A stretch of 64,000 nucleotides of DNA from Rhabdophis nuchalis (GCA_039707465.1 CM077645.1:162592503-162656502), one strand, 5' to 3'. Counted from the stretch's first letter, positions 11,851-23,040 are shown. Notes: generated by a model not told the origin, from the letters alone. A program made the numbers and translations.

Positions 11851-12609
11851 GGAATGGATCTAGAAATTCAGCATGGAGGCATTCCAAGAGATCAACTTTA
11901 GGCAAAAGGTTTGCACTGAGCATCTTTTTCCTCCTCCTGAATGTGAATTATTCCATTTGTACCATGGGCAAGGAGAACGAAAGCATACTCATTTTTATTT
12001 TGCTTGCAGCTATGTGCATTATCTAGTTTTACCTAATGAGTGATCCATCCATTGAAGCAAGCAACTGTGCCAATTATTTCTATCTATAAAAAGAAATGAG
12101 TGTTGAAATTGTAATGTTGGGCAAGGAAATAAACCATGTCATTGCTCTGTTCTCTCCTAAACTCCAGGTACTATGCAGGTACATACAAAGCTAGATGAAG
12201 ATTACAGTGATTGAAGTTCAGCTCATCTGTAGGATAATTGGCAGGGGAGAACTACCAACTGCAAATGATTATATTTCTCTGTTGTTCTTGACATCAGTTT
12301 TGCTCATCTCTACTTAGAGATAACAGGAATTAGACAATGTGTGTTTTATTACCTAAATACAGCATTTTGTAACTAACTTTTGATGAATTTTTAACTAGAT
12401 TTTATGAAGAGCTTCACAGGTGAATGGGTAGTATTTTTAAAAATACATTTTGTATTCATGATCATGATCATCTGAAGTCTGACTGAACTTGGACAAGGTT
12501 TGCTGCAAATGTGAACGATGCATATGATAATGGTAGACTTTCTCTGCAGACAAGCAAGTTACAAACTTTTGATTCCTAATTTAAAAAATGTGTACTGTCT
12601 ATACTTGAC

Positions 12610-13215
12610 TATGCTTTAAATTTATATATTTATTCATTCATTACATTTATACAATAAGTGACTCTAAGCAACATACAACAAAGATAAAAATGATATATAG
12701 AAAGTAATATTATTTTTTTGGAATTTTAAACTATGAACAACATAAAACTAAAACCAATTTTAAAAAATTAGATAAACAGCATGTTAATTACATTGAAGGT
12801 AGCTTAATATTTCACCATTCCCCTGGGGTCTCCAGGCCTGATGACAGAACCAGATTTTGAAGGACTTCTGGAAATTTAAAAAGGAATTGGCCTCTCTTTA
12901 GGGCTAATGATGTACCATAAAGTCCAGGCCACAACCACGAAGGCCTAGGACCTGCAAATGAAACTCTCTAGCCAATGGGACCTATAGCATGTCCTCTCTA
13001 GTAGATCTGATTAGATAGGCACATGCAATTGAGGAAAGGTAGTCCTTCAAATAACCCAGGGCTTTAAAGATCAAAAATAACACCTTGAATTGAACCTGAA
13101 AATAGAGTGGTAACTAAAGCAGCTTGTGGACCAGAGATGTGATCTTCTAGAAGCACACCTGCACTGCTGCATTCTGCATCAGTTGAAGCTTCTGTATATT
13201 CTTCAAGGACAAGTA
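12610..13215 (-). mobile_element. Old L2-type LINE fragment
   Basis: On the minus strand this aligns with the younger L2 copies: GCTTTAAAGATCAAAAATAA matches the segment meaning ALHG/IFK, and CTGCATTCTGCATCAGTTGA with AAGCTTCTG matches the LQLVQNAAAR segment. It is much more diverged, with stops and indels. An ATTTATACAATAAGT-type 3' end lies at the left. The 11851-12609 interval to its left has no recognised feature. Confidence 0.65.
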
Positions 13216-14319
13216 AAGTACAAGTTATTTTATGAATGCCTTTCACCTTCTTTTGTTATATAACTTTATAAGCAGATAACTACTTGGAGCCCTTATTCTA
13301 TCCATTTCAGTATCTTCTGATGAAGAATGGCTTAAAATCATGACTAATGGTAAAAAGTGGAAGAAGGAACCTATATTTATCACCTAAAAAGAACATTTGG
13401 AGGAGTGGGAATGGAGTAATAAAATAATAGTGAAAGACAATATTAGAATTTATCACACCTATAAAAATGGTTTAAGAAAATGAAAATTAGTAGACAGTTT
13501 TGCTATATCGAGCATAAAAATATTTTTCAGAGGTATTACTACTGAGATAGTAGAAATCATATGGTCAACAAGCAAGCCAGAATTCAGACTTCAATCCCAT
13601 TTCCAACAGCCTTTTGTTGTTAGAGTTGGATTTTGAAACTGTATGATAAATTTGCAAATGTAAGGGCTTCTAGATTGGAATTCTAAAGAACTCTCCCTCA
13701 GAACCAATTTAACAAGTCTTCAATTCTTGAAGAAGTATAATATTTCCCTGGCTGCACCTTGGCCCAGGGAAATTAATTCATTATGCCTCTTGCCTAGCTT
13801 AATAAATCTACCTTTCCATAATCCTCCTGTTATCAAGAAAAAAAGCTTACTTACAGGTACTTTACTGACCTGTAAGATATGTGGATTGTTTATGTTTCTG
13901 CAAAAGAGGACTCCAACCATAATTTTACCAGTTTGGCCTCTTCCCTGTTGTTCAACAATATTTTCCCTTTTTGGTGTTATGAAAGGCCTTGAAGGCCTGG
14001 CTCTTCACTCAGGCCTTTGGCTGGGATAACCGAAATCCCTTTTAGATTGTGTTGGGTTGTTTTTCTTGGTCCCTATCCAATTTCACCATGTTTTCTATCT
14101 TTACTCTTTATTTTTTTTCCCTGATTTTATTATTTTTAATTTTTCAACAATGTATAAAGCTGTAGTTACTGGTAATTAAGAGGCAGGGACTATGCATTTA
14201 AAAATATTATTATTATAGTTGGTTCCACAGACAGCCTAATTTTTAGATTGGAAATTAGCATTTTGATCCATCTATTGAGTCCTTTCCAAGGACCTGGGAT
14301 AAGCAAATGTTGTTCTTTG
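13216..14319. other. Mostly unique DNA; possible old LINE tail at 13975-14220
   Basis: 13216-13970 is unremarkable. At 13980-14030 the words AAGGCCTTGAAGGCCTGGCT and CTTCACTCAGGCCTTTGGCT resemble the C-terminal KTWLFTQAFG segment of L2-like LINEs, followed by an AT-rich tail. This is weak evidence of an old LINE end. Confidence 0.35.
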
Positions 14320-14397
14320 TCAGTATTAAACTTTCACCAGGTTGATTCTTGAAAACAGCTCATCTGCCTTGATCCCACACTGTATATCGGACATTAA

Positions 14398-14412
14398 CAT
14401 GATTGATCAGGT
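14398..14412. repeat. Target site duplication, left (15 bp)
   Basis: CATGATTGATCAGGT at 14398-14412 is repeated exactly at 15017-15031. The two copies bracket the L1-type insertion and show it arrived by target-primed reverse transcription. Confidence 0.9.
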
Positions 14413-15016
14413 GGGATGAGATACTAAGGACACAACGAGAGGAGCCTTTGAAGTATCAGCAAAAAGACATTAACATATTGAAGCAAATTCCAAAAAAGAT
14501 TAGAGAAACAATAAGGAAGTACTCCTTCTTGTCCAAAAAAATTGTATAAAAACGGAATATGGTTCAAATGGTTAATGCCTGAAGGAATGTTGGTATTCTG
14601 GGATGGAGGCAGAACTAGAATTAAAACAGTAGAAGAGGCGGAGGCCTTTCTCAAAAAACACGCCTCTATCCTGGGAGATGAACAAGATAGGACGGGAGGG
14701 GCAATGGCCCTGCCCACGGGAGGGAGGGAGGAAGAAGACATAATAGCAAAGTAACACAGATCCCAGAAATAAGTTTAATTGCTGTAATTCCTGAAACGGA
14801 TGTTAATATGAAACAAAGATTGAATGTATGAACTTTAAAATGTGATATATATGTATCTCTAACCACCATTTAATTAATTATATTTTGTACGAAGACCCAG
14901 GTGCAACCACCAACCCTGACATGGAAGCTCCAAAATATTTTCTATGAACCCTATATACCCCTTTCCTTTTCTATAATTTGTAAAACCAATAAAAAATGTT
15001 TTTTCCAAAAAAAAAC
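14413..15016 (+). mobile_element. ORF1-only L1-type element (HAL1-like), 5'-truncated copy
   Basis: A 604-bp insertion flanked by perfect 15-bp target duplications. It begins inside an L1 ORF1 and encodes EILRTQREEPLKYQQ, then ILKQIPKKIRETIRKYSFLS, and in another frame WLMPEGMLVFWDGGRTRIKT and a tail to the stop at 14752-14754. ORF1 is followed directly by about 260 bp of 3' sequence ending GTAAAACCAATAAAA plus an A-rich tail. There is no ORF2. The 46-kb copy has the same ORF1-to-3' arrangement and related 3' sequence. At least one frameshift and a stop break the frame here, so it cannot make a full ORF1 protein. Confidence 0.8.
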
Positions 15017-15031
15017 CATGATTGATCAGGT
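15017..15031. repeat. Target site duplication, right (15 bp)
   Basis: Exact copy of the 15 bp at 14398-14412. It restores the reading frame of the host LINE across the insertion (CISDIN then MIDQVQRYF). Confidence 0.9.
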
Positions 15032-16013
15032 TCAGAGGTATTTCTCAAGAAGAGTACTCCACTCCACTACTCACAATAGATGTCCTTATGCCACCAGACT
15101 TGAAATTTTCGACTTGGACAATCTGGAACTCCACTGCCTGTGGTCCAATCTAAGCCTAGTACACAAACTTATCTGCTACAATGTCTTGCCTGTCAACAAC
15201 CTCTTCAGCTTCCACCACAATAATACATGGGCAAACAATCCATACAAACTGAAGGTAAACCGCTTCAAACTCGACTGCAGAAAATATGACTTCAGCAACA
15301 GAGTGGTCAATGTCTGGAATGTTCTAACTGACTCCATTGTTACAGCCTCACAGTTTCAATCTTAAATTGTCTACCATTGACCTCACCTCATTCTTAAGAG
15401 GTCCATAAAGGGGGCGTTCATAAGCACCCCAGTGTGCATACTGAACCTGTCTTACTGTCCCCATTTATCTATATATTCTTCCTTTGTTCTTGTTTATGTT
15501 CATACCTATACTTGTTATCTTCTACATATTTGACAAACAAACAAACAAATAAATAAATAAATAAAATAAAATAAAGATATCATTGCAGGATGTAACCTGT
15601 TCTAAGTTAAGCTGCCATTTGTGATGTACTGGTTGTGATTTTCAAAAGCCAGCTTTTTTGAGAATATCTTATACAAAAATGTCAAATTACAGCTCCCAGC
15701 TTTTTAGCTAGCATTGGTCTTCATATGCATTGAGTACTTCTCTATATGTTGTGATGTTTTAGCATATTATATGTGCAGATCCAAACACTGAAGTCTCTTA
15801 CCATTGACTGATGGAAATTTTGTCAATGTGCAGATTTTCTAAGTGCCATTCAATAATTTTGTTATGACATCCAGCATGTTGATGACCACTCCTGGTTTAT
15901 GACATAAACTTCAATTTTGATTTTCATATATTGATAATTTCTGATATTCTCCAATTCTTTCTCTTCTGTTTTACTATCTCCTGATATTTCCATATCAATC
16001 ACCCACACTTTCT

Positions 16014-16335
16014 TAACAGAATAACAGAGTTGGAATGGACCTTGGAGATCTTCTATTGGAGATCTTCTATTCCAACCCTCTACTCAAGCAGGAGAGCTTA
16101 TACCATTCCTGACAAATGGCTGACTTGTCTCTTCTTAAAAGTCTCTGGTGATGCAGCACCCAATTAACTAACCACTAATTAATTGATCTCACTATTAGAA
16201 CATTTCTCTTTAGTTCTAGGTTGCTTCTCTTCTTGATTAGTTTCCATCCATTGCTTCTTCTGGTGCTTAGGAAAACAGGTTGACCCACACTCCATTTCTT
16301 TGTGGCAGTTCCTCAAATATTGGAACACCACAGTT
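16014..16335 (-). mobile_element. CR1 LINE 3' end, minus orientation
   Basis: Read on the minus strand, the sequence contains the CR1 words for GRTRxxGWKL (from TCCATCCATTGCTTCTTCTG), the TTAGTTCTAGGTTGCTTCTC segment, and the terminal words CAACCCTCTACTCAAGCAGG and GAGTTGGAATGGACCTTGGA at the left. It contains a small duplication of GATCTTCTATT. It is diverged and non-functional. The neighbouring 15576-16013 and 16336-16918 hold nothing I recognise. Confidence 0.85.
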
Positions 16336-16918
16336 TTTCTTTTCAATTGCAGTTTAATCTACTGTCCATGAGTCATGACTTAATTACTCTGTATTTAGAA
16401 ATTCCACAATATTTTAACCTCCTCATTCATTCAACTTCATCTTTCCATCAATTTTTCATTAGTGTACTGGCACATGATAATTTTTACAAATGCTCCAGCA
16501 AATCATTTTGCAAACTGTATTATTTTTTTATATAATCAGTTTGTGCAATCTTCTAGCACAAACTGAGAATAGGGGCTATTTTTTCTTCTGATTTTTGCAG
16601 GATCTGTACTTTAAATAATTTAACAAGTTTTCAGTTCTGACCTTGATTAGTTCAAATAGTTTGCTCTTGTGCAGCTGAAATCAAGCCTTCAGTTTCTTTC
16701 TTTAATGCTCTAGTTGCAAGCCATTGCCAGGTTTTATCTTTATCCACTTTTTCCTTGATCTTTTTCAGAAATTGGATGTGATGCTTTTTGTTGCCAGTAT
16801 TCTGTTAGTGCCTTTATTGTATTAGTTCAATACTCATGTTTGTTTGTATCAGAATAGGATGAGTCAAGCCTACTCTGGTCATTCCCCATAGTATGGTTCC
16901 AACTTAGTTTCTTTCTTT

Positions 16919-17012
<94 letters not shown>
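16919..17012. repeat. (TAA)n microsatellite, about 31 units
   Basis: A nearly pure TAA run of about 94 bp. It abuts the hairpin-like sequence TATTTATTGTCATTGTAA / TTACAATGAAATTGG at 17012-17060, which resembles the 3' end of an unidentified LINE on the minus strand. The array may be an expanded retroelement tail. Confidence 0.9.
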
Positions 17013-17139
17013 TTTATTGTCATTGTAATAATATTGTAATAAAATTACAATGAAATTGGTTTGAGCGCCATGCCAACACCTGCACCAGGTGGGATACAGA
17101 CAGCAGTGACAGCCACAACTGGAATCTCTCCAGGCAAAC

Positions 17140-17195
17140 AAAAAGGCCGACAAATGACAGTTGAAACAAAATGGCCGACAAATGACAGTTGAAAA
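17140..17195. repeat. Tandem duplication, about 27-bp unit
   Basis: The word GGCCGACAAATGACAGTTGA occurs twice, separated by AACAAAAT. Confidence 0.85.
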
Positions 17196-17595
17196 GGATC
17201 AATTGTACTTTGTCTTTTATTATCCATTTCTTCAAATCTGTTTGGCATTTTAGGAGTTGGTGGAAGAGGAGCACGTCTCTTTTTCTTTTTTATTTCTTAT
17301 TGCAATGAACTTTGAGGAATCGCACTTGGCATTTTTTCTTCTCTCTCAGCTTCCCCAACAGAAAAGGATGGAATTACTGGTAGGGGTGGTGCTCTCCACT
17401 TCTTCATTTCAATTCTTGCAGTTGCCCCTTGTATATTCCCAAGAGATGATGATGGTGCCACCGTTACAGAAATAAACTTCGTGAAGAATCTGCGATCATT
17501 GTGATGAAAAGTGATGAAAATACAAAATAATTAATATACAGAGTATATAGAACAAATCAGATGTTGCAAATTAATAATATATTCATTGATAGACT

Positions 17596-17682
17596 GTGTG
17601 AATTGCACATATATGCATATATGCAAATTTGCACATATATGCAAATTTGCGTACATACAAATTTGCATATATACAAATTTGT
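17596..17682. repeat. Octamer-rich ATGCAAAT / ATTTGCAT tandem cluster
   Basis: ATGCAAATTTGCA-type palindromes recur two to three times within 90 bp, joined by ACATATAT-like spacers. Each combines the POU-factor octamer ATGCAAAT with its reverse complement. It may be only a degenerate AT-rich tandem repeat. The flanks 17213-17595 and 17683-18719 show nothing else recognisable. Confidence 0.6.
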
Positions 17683-19299
17683 TTCTGAACTCACTCATAC
17701 TTCGCTATTGTAAAAAAGCTATAAACACGTTTGCAATAGTAAGCATCTATGTTTACTAGCAGTTTGATATCCAAGTGGTACAACCAAATCTGTCAAAATG
17801 AGTCTGGTATTTGTTTGTTTTTAATATCCAGGTATTCTGCAGATTCAAGTAATGGTTCCAAAGCTTTATCCAAATAAAGGCTCCCCTCAAAAGCAAAAAA
17901 AAAAGAAAGTATTGTTTATTTAAAGCTCAAAGCAATTTTTTTTCCAGGTGTTTAAATTCTGGACTAACAAGGTGATTTATGCATTTGCACCATAGTTTAT
18001 TTCTTAACAAAAACCTAACACAATTATTGCTGGCAGGGGGAGTGGCTGCTTACTAGCCTTGGGGCTTGCTGATAAAACTGTTAACTATAAGCATTTTATC
18101 TTCTCTCTTTAGCTATCAAGCTTTCACAATAGGAGACAATATATTGGTTTTGCTGCAGATTTAGATGAAGAGTAGATCTCTCATTGTATATTGGAACACT
18201 TCCATTTTTTTTCCTTCCTCCACTAGCTTGATTGTGCCTTCTTTCATCTGTCATAATGATCAATTTTGTCTTGGTTTTAAAACAGCAGTGTGTTTTTCTT
18301 CGGTTCTGATCCTGTTCTAAAAAGGCTGTGAAGAATAGCAATATCAATATCTACCTTTGAATGTAAAAAAAACCCCAACCCAACAACCTTGAGGAACTCT
18401 CAGATTCCTTTAGATTTCTATATAAATGTTTAGGAAAAATCTTTTCCGAAGCATTTAATTATTGATCCTTAAGATCAATACCCAAACGATGAGCATGGGG
18501 AGGTCTTCATAAAAGAAAAGAAATAAACTGGGAAAGGTGCCATATCACTTTATCATGTCTACCAGAAACATGCAATGACATTGAATTTGCAAGGAAATTA
18601 TGATATCACAATATGGAATAACCATGCAAACGTTTTAATTCTAATTAATAGATGAAAGAATTGCATCCTTGTGATCATTTGCCTGCAATTCTAAAATCTG
18701 CTTTTAGAAACCAAGAGCCACTTTGGTCAGGGGGTGGGTTTCAACCGGTACGGCCCGGTACAGCTATACCAAATGGTGAAATATAGCATGCCTTCCCATA
18801 CCTGTTGTTCTGGAGGCCCCGTACCAGAATGCTCTTTCCCCTGGCCTGCCCCCCCCTCACTCCCTCTGCCCACCCAGTTGCTGCTCTCTTGCTCACCCAA
18901 TTGCCACTCGCTTGCACCTCCTGTCAGCACAAGGCCCCGCGCACCCACTTTCTTTGCCAGAGCGGAGGATTGGGAGAAGCCCACGTGGCACACACTCCCT
19001 TCTATTTGACAGTGCCTCGTTTCCAATGGGGGGGGGGAATCCATGTGTTTTTCCTCCCTCTGCATGGATCCCGCCCAATTGGAAATGAGGCAGCTGTCAA
19101 AGAGAAGGGAGCAGTGTGTGCCAGGTGGGTTTGTTTTATAGCCAAATCCTCACCTCCTATTCCTTCTTCAGCTGTTGGACAAGCCCACATGGCACGTGCT
19201 GCTTCCTTCTTTTTGACAGCCACCTTGTTTCCAGTGAAGGGGGAATCCATGCATTTTCGTCCCTCTGCATGGATCTCCCCCCATTGGAAATGAGGCAGA

Positions 19300-19347
19300 T
19301 CTCTCTCTCTCTCTGTCTCTCTCTGTCTCTCTCTGTCTCTCTCTGTC

Positions 19348-19424
<77 letters not shown>
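19300..19424. repeat. (CT)n / (CTCTGT)n then (CA)n microsatellite
   Basis: About 90 bp of CT dinucleotides with regular CTCTGT units, followed by 34 bp of CA. It lies within the composite element and truncates the second copy of a hairpin unit there. Confidence 0.95.
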
Positions 19425-19425
<1 letters not shown>

Positions 19426-19850
19426 CATATGTAAGGGGCACTGGATCCACTGGGAGGCTGGCAAAAAATAAGCCTCTGTTTCTCCGCTGCCGTGGCTCAC
19501 AAAGAAAGGAGGTGAGGAAGCGAGCCCTGGGCCTCATCTCTGCCTCCTTCCTTGAGAGCAAGGCTTGAGTCCATCCACAGGGACTCCCTCACACCCACGG
19601 CCAATGCAGCAGGGAAAGGGAGGAGGAGGAGCCCAGTCGTTCATGTTTAGATGTTTTGCTCATTGGGCGCCCCCAGGTGAAGCTGAGAAAAGGTGGGCAA
19701 GTGCCTCTCACCTTTGCAACCCAAACAAAGGCTGGCATTTTGTCTCTGTGGCACAAATCAGGCCTCTAGCCATGGCCCACCTGCCTCTCCTTCGCACCAC
19801 TTGCAGCTGGCAGCTGCTCAGGGAAGACGGGAGGCTTTGACTGGCCAGCT

Positions 19851-20112
19851 TGTGTAAGACAAGAGAGGCAGTCTGGTGGGCATGTGACTCTACCCAGGAA
19901 AACATAGAAGGTACAGAATCAGCTCTGCTGAAGGTAAGAAGGCTCAGATCACCCCCCATGCTCACCCGCCAGCAGAAGCTTCCCAGGAGGTTTTGGCTGG
20001 TGCACGGGTGGAGGGATATCCAAGCCTTCAGGCAGCGCTGATTCTGCACCTTCTTCATTTTTCCGGGCAGAGTCACGCGCCCGTCCGCCTGTCTGCCTTG
20101 TCTTACACAAGT
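19851..20112. repeat. Inverted repeat, about 75-bp arms
   Basis: The left arm (from CTTGTGTAAGACAAGAGAGG to about 19925) is the approximate reverse complement of the right arm (20034 to CTTGTCTTACACAAG at 20112). The loop is about 110 bp. It sits immediately inside a second, larger inverted pair. Confidence 0.75.
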
Positions 20113-20125
20113 TGGTCTGGAGTGG

Positions 20126-20886
20126 GTGAGAAGAGCCGGCTCTTTGGGGAAGAGCCGTTGCTTCTGCTGTGCTTATGCACGGTTCCATGTATGCAGCTGA
20201 TCCCTTCCTGGCCAAAAGGGTGCCTTTTTGGTCCCAGTGGGGCTTCTAGAAGAGAGTGACTGAAGCGGCTTCTCTCTCCTCCTCCTGCCAGCCGAAGGAA
20301 AAGCCCTAGAGAGATATTGTCAAACACCTCATGGCGCGGCCAATGATTACCCTGTTAAGCGGCTACAGCTGATTCAAGTGCTGATTAGAACAGAGAAAAG
20401 CGCAGAAAATTGGCCTCAATGTGGCGGCTTGGCTCCTGTAGCGGTGGCTGGCTGGCTCCCTCCTCAACGGCTGTAATCAGTGCTAAAAGCCAAGGGGTGA
20501 CTTTCCGTTAGAATGGACTAGGTTCTGCATGAGCCAAACGGTATTTGTTGATTGCTCCCAGATTCCAGCCACTCCTTACCTTTTTATTTTACTACACTTA
20601 GATCGTAACATTGGACCAGCAATCTGGCCCCTTGTGGGTGGCTATGTTAGACATCCCCCTCTACAGCTGCCTCAATCCCTTTAGTAAGCCAATCAATGAA
20701 TTTAAAATATCCAATATCTCCTCAGGGCTTTTCCTTTGGCTGGTAGGAGGAGGAGAAAGAAGCCGCTTCAGCCACTCTCTTCCAGAAGCCCCACTTTTGG
20801 CCAGGAAAAGATCAGCTGTGGACATGGAACCGCGGGATCTTTTCAAGTTCAAAAGCTAAGCAGAAGGAACAGCTCTTCCCCAAACC
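20126..20886. repeat. Inverted repeat, about 190-bp arms
   Basis: 20126-20332 and 20707-20886 are reverse complements with scattered differences. Shared words include GAAGCCGCTTCAG, GGGCTTTTCCTT and GATCAGCTG, and one arm has a small indel near the GGCCAAAAGGGTGCC segment. The spacer of about 375 bp is not recognised. Confidence 0.8.
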
Positions 20887-21019
20887 CAGTCAGGGCTACT
20901 CCTGCCTCCCTGGTGTCCGAGCTCCAGCAAGTGAAGTGCCAGGGGGGCAGGGAAAATGAAGCTTCTTTGCCAGCCTCCCAGCTGGCAAAACAGGAATTAT
21001 CGCCAACTGGAAGGTGTGT

Positions 21020-21533
21020 GGGGGGGGGGGGAGAGAAAGAAAGAAACAGTAAGAGAGAAAAAAGGAAGGAAGGGGGAGAGAGAGAGAAAGAGAGAAAAGA
21101 AAGAGAGAAAAAGAAAGAGAAAAAGAATGAAAGAGAAAGAAAAAAGTTGAAGAGAGCGACACATGAAGGAAGGGAGGGAGGGAGAAAGAGAGAAAGAGAG
21201 AGAGAACTTATGACCACAACTGAGCCCAAAAAGGAAAGAGAAAGAAAGAAAGTGGGGAGAGAGACACAAGAAAGAAGGAATGAAGATAAGAGAAAGGAAG
21301 AAAAGAAGGAAGGAAAGGAAGAGGGAGAGAGAGGGGCACAAGACAGGATGGAAGGAAGAGGAAGAGAAAGGGAAGAAAGAGGGAGAGAGACAAGAAAAAT
21401 GAAGAAAGGAAGGGAGTGGGGAAGAGAGACCCAAGAAAGAAAGAGGGAAGGAAAAATGAGGAAGAGAAAGGAAGGAAGGAAGGAAGAGGGAGAGAGATGA
21501 AAGAAAGAAGGAAGGAAGGAGAAGAAAGAAGGA

Positions 21534-21609
<76 letters not shown>

Positions 21610-21611
21610 AC
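21020..21611. repeat. 590-bp purine tract (GGAA/GAAA-rich), ending in (GAAA)n
   Basis: The plus strand is nearly all A and G for about 590 bp, with few pyrimidines and about 80 bp of pure AAAG units at 21531-21610. Pieces of another repeat (AACTTATGACCACAACTG-type words) interrupt it at 21206-21232 and follow it at 21609. The apparent long reading frames over it encode only Lys/Glu/Arg or Ser/Phe/Leu strings and are not genes. Confidence 0.9.
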
Positions 21612-21784
21612 TTATTATCACAATTGTGTCCAAAATTTTGGTTGCCAAGCAAGAGCATTGCTAAATGAGTTTCAAGTTGGTCACTCCCACCAGTCACATG
21701 ACCGCCAAGCTATACCCACAAAACAGGCCACACCTACAGAATAGGTTCTAAAAAAATTCTGAAACCCACCACTGACTTTTGTGT

Positions 21785-22839
21785 AGTGGTTATAGGCATC
21801 GGGCTAGAAACCAAAAGATAGTTCTTGTCCTGTGTTAGGCATAAAAACAGATGGGTGACTTTCGTTCAGTTACTCTTTCTCAGCAGGAAGGTAAGTGGAA
21901 GGAAACAGTTTCCAAATCTGTGATAAGAAAACTGAATGGATTTGTCTGGCTTCAAGGCACAAAAGGAAAAATCGAACAAAAACACCCTGTCTTAAATTTC
22001 CTTAAATTGCTGTCCTTCCCATAGTAAGTTTTAAAAACAGCAACAGTGGCTAGTTGCTATATGCATTTCCTTAAACTCCAAAATAATCTATTCAGGGACC
22101 AAAAACAAGTTAAAGCACAATTTCATATGAAAGTTTCTAAGCATGTTAAATAAAAGATAAGCAGAAAGTCCCTGAAGACTTTTGCACTCAACATGTTGAA
22201 GGTAGATTTGACTCTTGTGCGTGTGTATGTGTGCACGCACACTTGCACATAATATAATTCCCGAATAGAGCTTAAATCAGGGTAATCACCTGAAACTTAA
22301 AAGACTCATATAGGTTTCTAAATTTGTTTTGTGTCATGGTTTAAAAAAAAAAAAACTTTGGGCAAGTGAGAAATGCACAAAATGTACTGTAAGCCCCAAA
22401 AGAAGTTTAACTTTGTTCATAGAATCAAAAAAGCAAAAAGAAAACTCAAAACTTTCAATCTCTAAAGTACTGGAAAAAAGACACCCAAAGATCTTCATCC
22501 TGCATCTGTTGTTTTGCCTTCTTTTCATCATTGTTTTGCCCTTATGGCTCTTGGCCTTTGAAACATATAGTAACACTCATCAACAGTGACGTAGTAGATG
22601 TATATGAAAGCATGAAAAAGTGGAGGACAGTATGATATACATCAAACAAACTGCCATTTGTTTGCCGTCAAAAAAAGTGATGGTCAGTTGGCTATATAGC
22701 TTCACAATGGCAAATGCCAACAGCAAGAGAGAGCATATAAAGGAAGTAAATGCACAACATGTTAATATTCTGACAGTGGTGATCATTTCAATCACTCTCC
22801 TGGGGGAGGTTATAATTTATGTTCTTAATTAAAAACATC
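21785..22839. other. Unique AT-rich DNA, nothing recognised
   Basis: Contains a short A12 run near 22347 and a GTGTGTATGTGTGCACGCAC stretch near 22222. No coding or repeat homology is visible. Confidence 0.45.
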
Positions 22840-23040
22840 TCCTTTTGCTGCAGTCAAGAGCCCCAGGAGGAATCAAATGATGCTGCATTAAATGAATGCT
22901 TCACTCTGCCTGCTTAGTTTGCACACCTTGGATTCATAACAACCTTCTATTTCCTCCCGAATTAGTTTGAACAAAGCTCTTACAGTTCATCATTAGCTGC
23001 AGCTGCAGTTCTTTTCATTTTACAGCCGTACAGAGTTTTA
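22840..23040. other. Candidate conserved non-coding element (weak)
   Basis: Repeat-free sequence with AATCAAATGATGCTGCATTA, then ATGAATGCTTCAC, GAATTAGTTTGAACAAAG and CATTAGCTGCAGCTGCAG. It includes a SOX-like AACAAAG and paired E-box-like CAGCTG sites. It ends just before an L2 tail. The role is inference only. Confidence 0.25.

Larger units (their letters stand above)
14320..15575 (+). mobile_element. CR1/L2-group LINE 3' fragment, interrupted at 14413-15016
   Basis: The two halves, about 14320-14412 and 15032-15575, form one LINE end with an L1-type insertion between them. The right half encodes IDQVQRYFSRRVLHSTTHN, then the motif DLDNLELHCLW, and NRVVNVWNVLTDSIV, which match the C-terminal region of CR1/L2/Jockey-group ORF2 proteins. 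The 3' end has the word AAAGGGGGCGTTCATAAGC and a tail of AAAC and AAAT units at 15537-15572. I cannot name the exact clade. The coding part ends at 15365. Confidence 0.6.
18728..21774. mobile_element. Composite hAT-type non-autonomous element, about 3.05 kb
   Basis: The ends are inverted: left CAGGGGGTGGGTTTCA, right (other strand) CAGTGGTGGGTTTCAGAA. The flanks ACTTTGGT (18720-18727) and ACTTTTGT (21775-21782) differ at one of 8 positions, as expected for an aged hAT duplication. The right subterminal part (CACATGACCGCCAAGC, then CCACACCTACAGAA) matches the short elements at 35447 and 62256. Inside are at least three inverted-repeat pairs (about 18972-19130; 19851-19925 with 20034-20112; 20126-20332 with 20707-20886), a CT/CA microsatellite and a long purine tract. 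No transposase motif is visible. Reading frames here are translations of low-complexity DNA. It may be several nested insertions rather than one element. Confidence 0.6.

Noticed and set aside
16827..17153. 108-codon frame with a poly-Tyr run
   Set aside because: Poly-Tyr is the translation of the (TAA)n array on the minus strand.
19002..19568. Frames of 134-162 codons with Arg-Glu or Ser-Leu runs
   Set aside because: Produced by CT/CA microsatellite inside the hAT-type composite; no conserved motif.
20736..21697. Long reading frames (up to 282 codons) over the purine tract
   Set aside because: They translate the GA/CT-rich repeat into Lys/Glu/Arg or Ser/Phe/Leu strings on both strands, with no domain.
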